Source: Flavobacteriaceae bacterium EG-1 (lineage in GTDB: Bacteria > Bacteroidota > Bacteroidia > Flavobacteriales > Flavobacteriaceae). From it: a stretch of DNA of 64,000 bases. Shown piece by piece: positions 26,853-36,627 of this stretch. The translations under genes and the position numbers were made by a program. Position 1 is the stretch's first letter. The number at the start of each line of letters is the position of its first letter. Below the pieces are notes generated by a model, which had not been told where the DNA came from, made no database searches, and saw nothing but the letters and a program-made list of their open reading frames with translations. The stretch covers positions 434,506 to 498,505 of the forward strand of contig NZ_WJPK01000003.1 in assembly GCF_009649685.1 (NCBI RefSeq), given 5' to 3'.

Positions 26853-27599
26853 ATGAAAGTAAAAACGATTTTGGTATCGCAGCCAGAACCGAAAATGGAA
26901 AACTCTCCATATTCACGGCTTATCGACAAAGAAAGGGTTAAAGTAGATTTTAGACCTTTTATTCATGTCGAAGGTGTCGATGCAAAAGAAGTACGTCTAC
27001 AAAAAATAGATTTAAAAAATTATACTGCAATAATCTTAACATCGAGAAATGCGGTAGACCACTATTTTAGAATTGCGGAAGAAATGCGTTTCAAAGTACC
27101 AGACACAATGAAATATTTCTGTCAATCTGAAGCTGTAGCGTACTACCTTCAAAAATATGTTGTTTACCGTAAGCGTAAGATATATGTAGGTAAGATGAAT
27201 TTTGCCGATTTAGCAGCGCTTTTTAAGAAATATAAAGACGAGAAGTTTTTACTTCCTTCTTCTGATGTTTTAAAATCGATTGTCCCAGAAACTTTAAATA
27301 AAATAGGAATTGATTGGACACGCGGTATATTCTATAAAACAGTTATCAGTGATTTATCTGATTTAAGGAATGTATACTACGATGTACTTGTATTTTTCAG
27401 TCCATCTGGCATTGAGTCATTGCTTAAAAATTTTCCAAATTTTGAGCAAAATGATACGCGTATAGCTGTTTTTGGAAATTCTACAGTGAAAGCAGCAACG
27501 AGTGCTGGACTTAGAATTGATATTCAAGCACCAACCCCTGAAACACCATCAATGACTATGGCATTACAGAAGTATATTAATGCTGCCAATAAAAAATAA
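26853..27599 (+). CDS. hemD: Uroporphyrinogen-III synthase family protein
   Basis: 248 residues with the two-lobed HemD layout: ILVSQPEPKMENSPYS at the start, ILTSRNAVDHYF in lobe 1 and VFFSPSGIESLLKNF in lobe 2. HemD closes and rearranges hydroxymethylbilane to uroporphyrinogen III in heme and siroheme synthesis. Sequence conservation in this family is low, so the enzymatic assignment rests on fold pattern. It has its own internal promoter candidate and ends at a strong bidirectional terminator. Confidence 0.82.
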   Translation: MKVKTILVSQPEPKMENSPYSRLIDKERVKVDFRPFIHVEGVDAKEVRLQKIDLKNYTAIILTSRNAVDHYFRIAEEMRFKVPDTMKYFCQSEAVAYYLQKYVVYRKRKIYVGKMNFADLAALFKKYKDEKFLLPSSDVLKSIVPETLNKIGIDWTRGIFYKTVISDLSDLRNVYYDVLVFFSPSGIESLLKNFPNFEQNDTRIAVFGNSTVKAATSAGLRIDIQAPTPETPSMTMALQKYINAANKK

Positions 27600-27644
27600 A
27601 GTAACAGAAACATCACATTTAGTTGTTTTGTTACATATTATAGA

Positions 27645-27673
27645 AAATCCCTGAAATGTTATTTCAGGGATTT
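27645..27673. terminator. Bidirectional terminator between hemD and pckA
   Basis: Perfect 13-bp stem AAATCCCTGAAAT / ATTTCAGGGATTT with a 3-base loop, T-rich on both sides, between convergent genes. Confidence 0.9.
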
Positions 27674-27701
27674 TTCATTTATAAACTTCGTTGATTAAAT
27701 T

Positions 27702-29300
27702 TTAAAAAGCATATCGCTGAGGACCTCCTCTACGAATCTCTTCACTAGCGTAGGCTTCAAATTGTTTAAAGTTTTCACGAAAAGCATTTGTAAGCTTAAA
27801 AGCGGTTGTATAATAAGCTTCATCATCATTCCATGTGGTTCGTGGACTTAACACCTCAGTAGGCACACCAGGGCATTTTCTAGGCTGAGCAACGCCAAAA
27901 ACAGAGTGAATGTGATAATCATCATAATTATAAAGTCCTAATTCACCATTAAGCACAGCATTAATCATAGCTCTAGTATATTTTAATTTCATTCGTGTAC
28001 CAATTCCATAGGGCCCACCTGTCCAACCTGTATTTACCAGCCAAACATTTACACCTGCCAAGGTCATTTTTTTACTTAGCATTTCGGCATATTCAGCAGG
28101 ATGAAGCGGCATAAAAGGTGCTCCAAAACAGGCGGAAAAAGAAGGAATTGGCTCAACAACCCCTGCTTCAGTTCCCGCAACCTTTGCTGTATAACCAGAA
28201 ATAAAATGATATGCTGCCTGACTTGGTGTTAATTTAGAAATTGGAGGCAAAACTCCAAATGCATCGGCGGTTAAAAAGAAAATATTTTTTGGGTTTTTAC
28301 CTATTGAGGGCCTTTGAACATTTGGTATATGATAAATAGGATAACTAACTCTTGTATTTTGCGTTATTGAAGTATCGGCAAAATCAACATTACCTTTAGA
28401 ATCTAAGATAACATTTTCAAGAATGGCACCTTTTTTTATCGCACCGAATATTTCAGGTTCATTTTCTTGAGAAAGGTTAATCACTTTTGCGTAACAACCA
28501 CCTTCAAAATTAAAAATAGCATTCTCATTATTCCATCCATGCTCATCATCTCCAATCAATTTTCTATTAGCATCAGTAGACAAAGTAGTTTTACCAGTAC
28601 CAGACAAACCAAAGAAAATAGCCGTATCCCCATTTTTACCTACATTTGCAGAGCAATGCATTGGCAATGTATTTTTTTCAACTGGCAAAATAAAATTGAG
28701 TGCAGAGAATATTCCTTTCTTTATTTCTCCAGTATACCCAGTTCCACCAATTAAAGCAATTTTTTTAGTAAAATTTAGAATAGCAAAATTGTGTTGTCGC
28801 GTGCCATCAACTTTCGCATCCGCCATAAACCCAGGGGCGTTAATAACCGTCCATTCAGGTTCAAAATGTTTTAATTCTTCATAGGTAGGTCTAATAAACA
28901 TATTATAAGCAAACTGATTAGACCAAGGGTATTCATTTATTACGCGAATATCCATACGGTAATTGTGATCCGCACATGCATAACAGTCACGTACAAACAA
29001 TTCTTTATCATTCAAATAAGAAATTACTTTATTATAAAGTGTATCAAATTTATCGGTTTCAAAAGGGATATTTATGTCGCCCCACCATACTTTTTCTTCA
29101 GTAATTGCATCTTTTACAATAAAACGATCTTTTGGTGATCGCCCTGTAAACTCACCCGTATTCACAGTAAGTGTCCCCGATGAAGTCTCTACACCCATTC
29201 CTTTTTCTAAAGTAATTCTGTGAAGTTCTGTAGGGTTTAATTGATAATGGATAGTTTTTGATTTAATTCCGTAATCTAAAAGTGAAATTGATTTTTTCAT
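27702..29300 (-). CDS. pckA: Phosphoenolpyruvate carboxykinase (ATP)
   Basis: 532 residues, the normal length. P-loop GLSGTGKTTL near residue 233, followed by LIGDDEHGW (metal-binding Asp pair) and RVSYPIYHI. It converts oxaloacetate and ATP to PEP, the entry step of gluconeogenesis, or runs in reverse for CO2 fixation. Monocistronic, with an exact -7 box 40 bases upstream and a shared terminator. Confidence 0.97.
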   Translation of the reverse strand: MKKSISLLDYGIKSKTIHYQLNPTELHRITLEKGMGVETSSGTLTVNTGEFTGRSPKDRFIVKDAITEEKVWWGDINIPFETDKFDTLYNKVISYLNDKELFVRDCYACADHNYRMDIRVINEYPWSNQFAYNMFIRPTYEELKHFEPEWTVINAPGFMADAKVDGTRQHNFAILNFTKKIALIGGTGYTGEIKKGIFSALNFILPVEKNTLPMHCSANVGKNGDTAIFFGLSGTGKTTLSTDANRKLIGDDEHGWNNENAIFNFEGGCYAKVINLSQENEPEIFGAIKKGAILENVILDSKGNVDFADTSITQNTRVSYPIYHIPNVQRPSIGKNPKNIFFLTADAFGVLPPISKLTPSQAAYHFISGYTAKVAGTEAGVVEPIPSFSACFGAPFMPLHPAEYAEMLSKKMTLAGVNVWLVNTGWTGGPYGIGTRMKLKYTRAMINAVLNGELGLYNYDDYHIHSVFGVAQPRKCPGVPTEVLSPRTTWNDDEAYYTTAFKLTNAFRENFKQFEAYASEEIRRGGPQRYAF

Positions 29301-29339
29301 CTATTATTATATTTTCAATTATCGCATTGAATTTTGATG

Positions 29340-29347
29340 CAAAATTA
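29340..29347 (-). promoter_or_regulatory. -7 box TAATTTTG for pckA
   Basis: Exact TAnnTTTG on the minus strand, 39 bases upstream of the pckA ATG. Confidence 0.55.
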
Positions 29348-29386
29348 TCATAAATATAATTTTAAACCTCTTAAATTGAGAATAAT

Positions 29387-29773
29387 TTAGTTGAAACGTT
29401 TAAAACATTCGAAGCCAAGTAAACACCAAGCGATTATTAACATTAAACCTCCAATAGGTGTTATAAATCCGATAGCTTTAAAATTGAAAGATGTTAATTC
29501 ATTAGTAGCTAAAAAATAAATCGAAAAAGAAAAAAGAAATACACCCAAAACTACGAGGTAAAAAATCCATTTTTTATTTTTTTTAGGTATTTGTCTTATA
29601 CTCCCTAGAACAAGTAAGAACAAAGCATGATACATTTGGTACTTTACGCCAGTTTCAAAGGTTTGAATAGCATCGGAAGTAATCATATTTTCTAATCCAT
29701 GAGCACCAAAAGCCCCCAATATTATTGCCAATACACCTATTAGAATTCCTATTAAAAATATTGTTTTGTTCAT
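29387..29773 (-). CDS. DUF423 small membrane protein
   Basis: 128 residues with four membrane helices. ILGAFGAHGLE near the N-terminus and the conserved TGVKYQMYHALFLL segment are diagnostic for DUF423 (YgdD-like). The function is unknown. It lies upstream of pckA in the same direction with an 86-base gap that contains the pckA promoter box. Confidence 0.88.
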   Translation of the reverse strand: MNKTIFLIGILIGVLAIILGAFGAHGLENMITSDAIQTFETGVKYQMYHALFLLVLGSIRQIPKKNKKWIFYLVVLGVFLFSFSIYFLATNELTSFNFKAIGFITPIGGLMLIIAWCLLGFECFKRFN

Positions 29774-29854
29774 AACCTAAATGAAGAATTAATGAATAAA
29801 TATAACAATTTGATACCTTAGAGCTTCGTTAAACAAAAGTAAACAATTCGAATT

Positions 29855-31225
29855 ATGCGTAATATACTCGTTGTTGGAGCAGGTAAATCAACCTCCTATT
29901 TAATAGATTATTTACTCGAAAAATCTATTTCTGAAAATTTACACGTAACCATAGGCGATTTATATCCAGAGCATATTTCAAAAAACGTATCTAACCATGA
30001 ATACTGTACAGTTATTAAGTTAGATGTTTTTGATTCGATTGCCCGACAAAATGCTATTTCGAATGCTGATATTGTCATATCAATGTTACCTGCCAGGTTT
30101 CATATAAAAATTGCAGAAGATTGTTTAAGCTTGAAGAAGCACCTAGTTACTGCGAGTTACATAAGTAGTGAATTAAAAGCTTTAGATTCTCAAGTAAAAA
30201 AGGCTGGTTTAATTTTTATGAACGAAATTGGACTTGATCCAGGTATAGATCATATGAGTGCAATGAAAGTATTAGATGGTATTCGAGAAAAAGGAGGAAA
30301 AGTTGTTTTGTTCGAATCTTTCACCGGTGGTTTAGTAGCCCCTGAAAGTGACAATAATTTATGGAATTACAAATTTACGTGGAATCCTAGAAATGTGGTA
30401 ACAGCGGGGCAAGGAGGTACAGCAAAATTTATTCAAGAAGGAACATACAAATACATTCCATATCATAAATTATTTAGGAGAACTGAATTTTTTGAAATAA
30501 AAGGATATGGAAAATTTGAAGGATATGCTAATCGAGATTCTCTAAAATATAGAGAGGCATATGGTTTATCAGACATTTTAACCTTATATCGTGGTACAAT
30601 GCGAAGAGTAGGTTTTTCTCGAGCATGGAATATGTTTGTTCAACTAGGAATGACAGATGACAGTTTTACAATTGATAATTCTAAAGGTATGTCATATCGC
30701 GAATTTGTAAATCTCTTTTTACCATATTCCCCAACCGACACTGTAGAATTAAAGCTTCGGCTTTATTTAAAAATTGATCAAGATGACATTATGTGGGAGA
30801 AATTACTTGAGCTAAAATTATTTGACTCCAATAAAAAAATTACCCTAGAAAATGCAACACCAGCACAAATACTTCAAGAAATATTAGAACAAAGTTGGAC
30901 CCTTAATCATGATGATAAAGACATGATTGTAATGTATCATAAATTTGGATATGAACTAGAAGGTATTAATCGTCAAATAGATTCGAATATGGTGGTAATT
31001 GGCAAAAATCAAAGTCACACAGCAATGGCAAAGACAGTTGGTCTACCGGTGGCAATAGCTACTTTGCTAATTTTAAACAAAGAAATAACTACTCCGGGAG
31101 TACAAATTCCTCTTTCTAAGGAGGTTTACGAACCCATTTTAAATGAACTCCAGAAGTTCGGAATACTTTTTAATGAATATGAAGTTCCTTATTTGGGTTA
31201 TAATCCAGATTCAGTAGCAAGTTAA
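29855..31225 (+). CDS. Saccharopine dehydrogenase-like oxidoreductase
   Basis: 456 residues. N-terminal Rossmann motif VVGAGKSTSYLIDYL, then SMLPARFHIKIAEDC and the NEIGLDPGIDHMSAMK segment typical of glutamate-forming saccharopine reductase/dehydrogenase (Lys9 type). The classical role is alpha-aminoadipate semialdehyde metabolism in lysine breakdown. No other lysine-degradation gene is adjacent, so the precise substrate is open. An Lrp/AsnC regulator follows 141 bases downstream and could respond to an amino acid. Confidence 0.85.
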   Translation: MRNILVVGAGKSTSYLIDYLLEKSISENLHVTIGDLYPEHISKNVSNHEYCTVIKLDVFDSIARQNAISNADIVISMLPARFHIKIAEDCLSLKKHLVTASYISSELKALDSQVKKAGLIFMNEIGLDPGIDHMSAMKVLDGIREKGGKVVLFESFTGGLVAPESDNNLWNYKFTWNPRNVVTAGQGGTAKFIQEGTYKYIPYHKLFRRTEFFEIKGYGKFEGYANRDSLKYREAYGLSDILTLYRGTMRRVGFSRAWNMFVQLGMTDDSFTIDNSKGMSYREFVNLFLPYSPTDTVELKLRLYLKIDQDDIMWEKLLELKLFDSNKKITLENATPAQILQEILEQSWTLNHDDKDMIVMYHKFGYELEGINRQIDSNMVVIGKNQSHTAMAKTVGLPVAIATLLILNKEITTPGVQIPLSKEVYEPILNELQKFGILFNEYEVPYLGYNPDSVAS

Positions 31226-31366
31226 ATTTAAAATTTCTACTAGTTAATATTTATTTGTCAATACATAAATATTCCAAATTGAGCTCATTTATATAGTAAA
31301 ACAAAAAATCGTTCTTTTTGTTTGTTATGAAATTATTAATTTCACCATCAATTTGAAACCCAAACC

Positions 31367-31837
31367 ATGAAATCAAATAACAAAAACATCAAAATTGATG
31401 GAATTGATAAAAAAATATTAAAATTTTTAATGAATGATGCACGTACTCCAATTTTAGAAATAGCAAGAAATATTGGAATTTCGGGAGCTGCGATTCACCA
31501 AAGACTTCGAAAATTAGAGAGTTCGGGGTTAATGACGGGTTCAAAATTTATAGTTAATCCTAAAATATTAGGCTATACTACAATGGCCTACATTGGTATT
31601 TTTTTAGATAAAGCTATGAGTAATCCGAGTGCAGTTAAAGAACTTGAGAAAATTCCCGAAGTTTTAGAGTGCCATTATACTACAGGCAATTGGTCTATTT
31701 TAATTAAAGTGCTTTGCAAAGACAATGAACATTTAATGCAATTATTGAATAAAAAAATTCAACAAATTGAAGGTGTATCACGAACTGAAACATTTATTTC
31801 ATTGAATCAACAAATAAATCGTCAGATTACAATTTAG
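31367..31837 (+). CDS. Lrp/AsnC-family regulator
   Basis: 156 residues. N-terminal winged HTH (GIDKKILKFLMNDARTPILEIARNIGISGAAIHQRLRKLE) and a C-terminal RAM effector domain (EVLECHYTTGNWSILIKV). Such proteins sense amino acids and form octamers on DNA. The neighbouring saccharopine dehydrogenase-like gene is a natural target candidate, which is inference from position. Confidence 0.92.
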   Translation: MKSNNKNIKIDGIDKKILKFLMNDARTPILEIARNIGISGAAIHQRLRKLESSGLMTGSKFIVNPKILGYTTMAYIGIFLDKAMSNPSAVKELEKIPEVLECHYTTGNWSILIKVLCKDNEHLMQLLNKKIQQIEGVSRTETFISLNQQINRQITI

Positions 31838-31861
31838 AATACAATTAAACTATATGAACAT

Positions 31862-31896
31862 AAAAAAAGCCTGCTTTAGAAATATTCTAAGCAGGC
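31862..31896 (-). terminator. Terminator of the metallopeptidase gene
   Basis: GCCTGCTTTAGAA / TTCTAAGCAGGC stem with one bulged base; on the minus strand it runs into a T tract (TTTTTTTA). It faces the minus-strand gene ending at 31921. Confidence 0.8.
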
Positions 31897-31920
31897 CATA
31901 CATTTCAATTTTTTTATAGT

Positions 31921-32625
31921 TTAATCTCTACTTCCACCAGCCACTTTCATTGCAAAATACAATAAGGTTGCAATTGCACCAATTGCCGCTGCTACGTAAG
32001 TACGAGCAGCCCATTTTAATGCATCTTCTGCACCAGCATATTCATCAGGGGCAAGCATATTCTTATTCTTTAACCAAGCTAGTGCTCTATTACTAGCATC
32101 ATATTCAACGGGTAATGTAACAATACTAAACAATGTACCTATACCGTATAGTGCAATACCAACCCAAGCTATAGTACCGCCAATAGCAGTAGAACCCATT
32201 AACATTAAACCTCCAAAAATAACCCACATCGAAAATTTGTTGGTTACATTTAAAATTGGAACCATTTTAGAGCGCATCTGCAACCAACTATAAGCAGTTG
32301 CATGTTGTACAGCATGTCCACATTCATGTGCCGCTACTGCGGCTGCGGCTGCGTTTCGCTGACTGTAAACACCTTCACTTAAATTTACCGTTTTGTTAGC
32401 GGGGTTGTAATGATCCGTTAACATACCCGGGGTTGAAATAACTTTTACATCTCTAATTCCATTATCAGCCAACATTTTTTCAGCTATCTCTGCCCCACTC
32501 ATTCCATTACGTAATTGCACTTTTGAATACTTAGCAAATTTGCTTTTTAATTTGCTACCCACCCACATGCTTATGAGTGAAAACACTCCAGCTATTATCA
32601 TGTAGCCCATATCAAATCCAAACAT
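31921..32625 (-). CDS. Membrane zinc metallopeptidase, YugP-like
   Basis: 234 residues. H-E-C-G-H (AAHECGHAVQHATAYS) near residue 100 is the zinc-binding HExxH motif, and the protein has an N-terminal and three C-terminal membrane helices, as in the YugP/PF04298 family. Substrates are unknown. The gene is monocistronic and ends at a clear terminator. Confidence 0.9.
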   Translation of the reverse strand: MFGFDMGYMIIAGVFSLISMWVGSKLKSKFAKYSKVQLRNGMSGAEIAEKMLADNGIRDVKVISTPGMLTDHYNPANKTVNLSEGVYSQRNAAAAAVAAHECGHAVQHATAYSWLQMRSKMVPILNVTNKFSMWVIFGGLMLMGSTAIGGTIAWVGIALYGIGTLFSIVTLPVEYDASNRALAWLKNKNMLAPDEYAGAEDALKWAARTYVAAAIGAIATLLYFAMKVAGGSRD

Positions 32626-32690
32626 ATATTTATTTTTTTAGTTAGTGAACTTTAAAATTACAATATAAAGAGCAAATATCTAGCCAAAAT

Positions 32691-32711
32691 TAAAAGACGC
32701 CAAAATGGCGT
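32691..32711 (-). terminator. Terminator of the leuS-SemiSWEET unit
   Basis: Short stem ACGCC / GGCGT with an ATTTT loop, followed on the minus strand by CTTTTAATTTT; directly after the SemiSWEET stop codon. Confidence 0.6.
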
Positions 32712-32712
32712 T

Positions 32713-32967
32713 TTACTTATACTTTAATTTAAGAATCAATATCCAAACCACCAATATTAGTGTTACGCCATTAGCCAAAATCACCGGAGCACTTTTAATT
32801 GCGATACCATATACCAACCAAAGTGACAACCCTAAAGCCATTATTAAATACATTACTAACGAAATATCTTTAGTAGATTTTTCTTTAGAAATTTTGTACA
32901 CCTGCGGAATAAAACACGATGTCGTGACTATTGCTGCTACAAGCCCCAAAATTTCTATAGTATTCAT
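32713..32967 (-). CDS. SemiSWEET-type PQ-loop transporter
   Basis: 84 residues and three membrane helices, the size of a bacterial SemiSWEET. The PQ motif is present in CFIPQVYKI of helix 1. Such proteins dimerise to form a uniporter for small sugars. It starts 10 bases after the leuS stop in the same direction and may be co-transcribed with it; no functional link to LeuRS is known. Substrate not determinable. Confidence 0.88.
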   Translation of the reverse strand: MNTIEILGLVAAIVTTSCFIPQVYKISKEKSTKDISLVMYLIMALGLSLWLVYGIAIKSAPVILANGVTLILVVWILILKLKYK

Positions 32968-32977
32968 AGCCCATTAA

Positions 32978-35800
32978 TTAACCCACAATATTCACAATTT
33001 TACCAGGTACTACAATTACCTTTTTAGGTGTACGACCTTGCAATTGTTGTTGCGTTTTTTCATGCTCCATTACGGCTTCCTCTATTTCGTCTTTTGATAA
33101 ATCTAAAGAAAGTTCCATAGTAAATTTCATTTTTCCATTAAATGAAATTGGATATTTTTTACTGCTTTCTACCAAATAAGACGGTTCAAATTTTGGAAAT
33201 TCTGCTGTTGAAATAGATTTAGAGTGACCCATTTTTGACCATAATTCTTCGGCAATATGCGGAGCATAAGGTGAAACCAAAATAGCCAAGGGTTCTAAAA
33301 TCTCTTTACTTGTACATTTTTGCGCAGTCAGTTCGTTTACACAAATCATAAATGTAGATACCGAAGTATTGAAAGAGAAATTCTCAATATCTTCTTCCAC
33401 TTTTTTAATAGTTTTATGCAAAGTTTTGTAACTATCTTTAGTTGGTTCTTCATCAGAAATTACAAATGAACTATCTGCACCCGAATGATACAATTTCCAT
33501 AATTTTTTAAGGAAAGAATGCACTCCGGTTATACCGGCCGTATTCCAAGGTTTCGATTGTTCTAATGGCCCCAAGAACATTTCGTACAAGCGCAAACTAT
33601 CGGCACCATATTCTTCACAAATAGCATCTGGGTTTACAACATTGTATTTGGACTTCGACATTTTTTCGACTTCGCGGCCAACAATGTACTTGCCATCCTC
33701 CAAAATAAATTCAGAATTCTTGTAGTCTTTTTGCCAATTTCTGAATCCTTCAACATCTAATTCATCCGAAGCATTTACAAGCGAAACATCTGCATGAATT
33801 GGAATTACAGATTTCCCATTAATTAAATTCTTTGATATTACATTGCCTGTGCCTTCCTCTCTATAAACAAAAGCACTTGTTCCGGTAATCATACCTTGAT
33901 TAATCAACTTTTTCGCAAACTCATCTTTCGGTACAAATCCGCGATCAAACATAAACTTCTGCCAAAACCGACTATACAATAAGTGCCCAGTAGCATGTTC
34001 ACTACCACCAATGTATAAGTCCACATCTTGCCAATAATTAATCGCTTCTTCCGAGAAAATTGCATTGTTGTTATGAGGATCCATATAACGGTTAAAGTAT
34101 TGCGAACTACCGGCCCAACCTGGCATCGTGTTCAACTCCAACGGCCACACCCTTTTATTATCTATTTCGGCATTTGCTACAACTTTATTTGCAACAGTAT
34201 CCCAGGCCCAAGTTGTTGCGTTGCCTAATGGCGGTTCACCTGTTTCTGTTGGCAGGTATTTTTCAACCTCTGGCAATGTAATCGGCAAATAATCTGTGGC
34301 AATCATTTGAGGCATTCCATCTACATAATACACCGGAAATGGCTCACCCCAGTAGCGTTGCCTACTAAAAACAGCATCACGAAGGCGGTAGTTAATTTTC
34401 CCTTTTCCTTGCCCTAACTTTTCTAATTCGTAAATAGCAGTTTTAACAGCTTTTTTATAAGATAATCCGTTTAAGAAATCAGAATTAGCGATTATCGTTT
34501 TTTCTTTGTCAGCAAATGCTTCTTCAGAAATATCTACACCTTCGAATATATTAGGAATCGGAATATTAAAATGCTTGGCAAAATCATAATCACGTTGATC
34601 CCCACACGGCACAGACATCACAGCACCTGTTCCGTAGCCCGCCAACACATAATCACCTATCCAAATAGGAATGGGCTCTTTGGTAAATGGATGTTCTGCA
34701 TATGCACCAGTAAAAGCTCCTGATATTGTTTTTACATCAGCCATACGATCGCGCTCAGATCGTTTTGCGGTAGCCTCTATATAGGCCTCAACTTCAGCTT
34801 TTTGTTCAGAAGTAGTAATTTCTGCAACCAATTCATGCTCGGGTGCCAGCGTCATAAAACTAACACCGAAAATAGTATCCGGCCGGGTTGTGAAAACCGA
34901 TATTGGATATTTTTTTTCATCCGCAGTGTAAAAAGTAACAGCAGCCCCTTGTGATCTTCCAATCCAATTGGTTTGCGAATCTTTTAGTGGTTGCGGCCAA
35001 TCAATTGTATTTAAACCATCGAGCAATCGTTGTGCATAAGCACTAATACGCATGCTCCACTGCGTCATCTTTTTACGAATAACCGGATGTCCCCCTCGTT
35101 CAGAAACACCGTTTACAATTTCATCATTTGCAAGTACCGTTCCTAAGGCAGGGCACCAATTCACTTCGGTTTCCGCTAAGTACGTAAGTCGATATTGCAA
35201 TAATATTTCTTGTTGTTTTTTGGTAGTAAAGCTATTCCATTCAGCAGCATTAAATAGTATAATATCTTCGTCACAAACAGCATTAACATTTGTATTTCCT
35301 TCCGAAGAAAAAATAGTGATTAATGAAGCTATATCCTCGGCCTTATCAGAATCAATATTATACCATGAATTAAAAAGTTGAATAAAGATCCACTGTGTCC
35401 ACTTATAATATTTTGGATCGGAAGTACGCACTTCGCGACTCCAATCAAAAGAAAAGCCTAACTGATCTAATTGTCTACGATACGTTTTAATATTTGCTTC
35501 GGTAGTTATTGCCGGATGCTGACCTGTTTGAATTGCATATTGTTCCGCTGGCAAACCAAAAGAATCATACCCTTGTGGGTGCAACACATTAAAACCTTTA
35601 TGTCTTTTGTAGCGCGCGTAAATATCACTCGCAATATAACCCAAAGGATGTCCTACATGTAATCCAGCCCCTGAAGGATACGGAAACATGTCTAAGACAT
35701 AAAATTTAGGTTTTTCGGCATTATTGTCAGCTTTAAAGGTTTGGTTGTCTGCCCAAAACTTTTGCCATTTTTTTTCAATACTATTAAAATCGTAAATCAT
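32978..35800 (-). CDS. leuS: Leucyl-tRNA synthetase
   Basis: 940 residues. Class I HIGH motif HVGHPLGY near residue 50, the CP1 editing domain with TTRPDTIFGVSFM, and KMSKSKYN late in the catalytic domain, then the anticodon-binding domain. It charges tRNA-Leu and edits misactivated norvaline or isoleucine. The length is somewhat above E. coli (860); part of the surplus is an insert around residues 135-190 with low conservation, usual in Bacteroidota. Exact -7 box 20 bases upstream. Confidence 0.97.
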   Translation of the reverse strand: MIYDFNSIEKKWQKFWADNQTFKADNNAEKPKFYVLDMFPYPSGAGLHVGHPLGYIASDIYARYKRHKGFNVLHPQGYDSFGLPAEQYAIQTGQHPAITTEANIKTYRRQLDQLGFSFDWSREVRTSDPKYYKWTQWIFIQLFNSWYNIDSDKAEDIASLITIFSSEGNTNVNAVCDEDIILFNAAEWNSFTTKKQQEILLQYRLTYLAETEVNWCPALGTVLANDEIVNGVSERGGHPVIRKKMTQWSMRISAYAQRLLDGLNTIDWPQPLKDSQTNWIGRSQGAAVTFYTADEKKYPISVFTTRPDTIFGVSFMTLAPEHELVAEITTSEQKAEVEAYIEATAKRSERDRMADVKTISGAFTGAYAEHPFTKEPIPIWIGDYVLAGYGTGAVMSVPCGDQRDYDFAKHFNIPIPNIFEGVDISEEAFADKEKTIIANSDFLNGLSYKKAVKTAIYELEKLGQGKGKINYRLRDAVFSRQRYWGEPFPVYYVDGMPQMIATDYLPITLPEVEKYLPTETGEPPLGNATTWAWDTVANKVVANAEIDNKRVWPLELNTMPGWAGSSQYFNRYMDPHNNNAIFSEEAINYWQDVDLYIGGSEHATGHLLYSRFWQKFMFDRGFVPKDEFAKKLINQGMITGTSAFVYREEGTGNVISKNLINGKSVIPIHADVSLVNASDELDVEGFRNWQKDYKNSEFILEDGKYIVGREVEKMSKSKYNVVNPDAICEEYGADSLRLYEMFLGPLEQSKPWNTAGITGVHSFLKKLWKLYHSGADSSFVISDEEPTKDSYKTLHKTIKKVEEDIENFSFNTSVSTFMICVNELTAQKCTSKEILEPLAILVSPYAPHIAEELWSKMGHSKSISTAEFPKFEPSYLVESSKKYPISFNGKMKFTMELSLDLSKDEIEEAVMEHEKTQQQLQGRTPKKVIVVPGKIVNIVG

Positions 35801-35819
35801 GGTCTATTTTCTTCCTCGG

Positions 35820-35827
35820 CAAAAATA
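35820..35827 (-). promoter_or_regulatory. -7 box TATTTTTG for leuS
   Basis: Exact TAnnTTTG on the minus strand, 19 bases upstream of the leuS ATG. Confidence 0.55.
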
Positions 35828-35874
35828 AGTTTAATAAGGGAAAGTCGAAAGGAAAGCAGTGCTCTATAACCGTT

Positions 35875-36627
35875 TTAAACCATTAATAATTTACCACTTT
35901 GTAGCACCCATAACATAGACAGTATTGCTGAAAGATTAATAGCATAACCGAATAACTTCATTTGCGAAAGTGAATATGGTTTGTCTTTAAATAAGAAAAA
36001 AACATCAAAGAACAACCATATTGAAAAGGTTAATAAAAAGACACTTAAAACAGCATCTTTAAACCAAGTCCAAACGAGATATGATTCTAACACTAATATA
36101 AATAGCATTAGAATTTTGGTGATTTTACGACCTAAAACTGTTGCTGTAGTTCGTTTTTTAGATGCTAAATCTGGTTCAATATCCATAATCTCTCCTGCTA
36201 TATGTGCTTGAAACGCAAAAAGCGAAAGGTATACTAAGGTTTGCCAAGGCAACATTTCAAGATTATTTAGTTCAGTAGCAAAGAAGGCAGTAGTGACGTA
36301 TCCTATTTGAATAAAGATTTCGAACGGTGGTCGCTCTTTAATACGAAATGGCTTAAAATTATAGACAATATTTACAAGCACCATAAACACTAAAAGCAAG
36401 AACATCTTAAATCCAGATAAGTATGTAAAAATTGCTATAAAAGGAAGTATAACAATAGTAATTTTCCTTAACAAGCCATCTAAATGAGCTCTTGATGCTT
36501 TTGCACCAAATAAATAATTACCTTTTCTATCATTAACCGCATCAGCTTTTTCATCATTATAATCATTTAATCCATAAACTAAATAATTTAAAGGAAATGT
36601 GACAAAAACTAATCCTAACCAAAACAC
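35875..36627 (-). CDS. UbiA-family prenyltransferase (true start probably upstream)
   Basis: 250 residues from a GTG at 36627. The two Asp motifs of intramembrane prenyltransferases are intact: N-D-x-x-D-x-x-x-D (LNDYNDEKAD) and D-I-E-P-D. About seven helices remain. However, the open frame continues upstream to a stop at 36775-36777 and reads a typical UbiA first helix (KISRPGLWFPTIWIYLVPF), which the GTG start would drop. No ATG, GTG or TTG exists in that frame between 36628 and 36774. Either an AUU/AUA start is used (tandem ATT at 36727-36732) or there is a sequence or frame problem. The acceptor substrate is unknown. Confidence 0.8.
   Translation of the reverse strand: MFWLGLVFVTFPLNYLVYGLNDYNDEKADAVNDRKGNYLFGAKASRAHLDGLLRKITIVILPFIAIFTYLSGFKMFLLLVFMVLVNIVYNFKPFRIKERPPFEIFIQIGYVTTAFFATELNNLEMLPWQTLVYLSLFAFQAHIAGEIMDIEPDLASKKRTTATVLGRKITKILMLFILVLESYLVWTWFKDAVLSVFLLTFSIWLFFDVFFLFKDKPYSLSQMKLFGYAINLSAILSMLWVLQSGKLLMV

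Noticed and set aside
32705..32977. Plus-strand ORF opposite SemiSWEET
   Set aside because: Antisense shadow; the minus-strand frame has the PQ motif and three helices.
32978..35800. Extra length of LeuRS as a novel domain insertion
   Set aside because: LeuRS of about 920-950 residues is usual in Bacteroidota; motifs are all intact.
36627..36627. GTG at 36627 as the true UbiA start
   Set aside because: It would delete the conserved first helix read in the same frame upstream; kept only as the formal coordinate.
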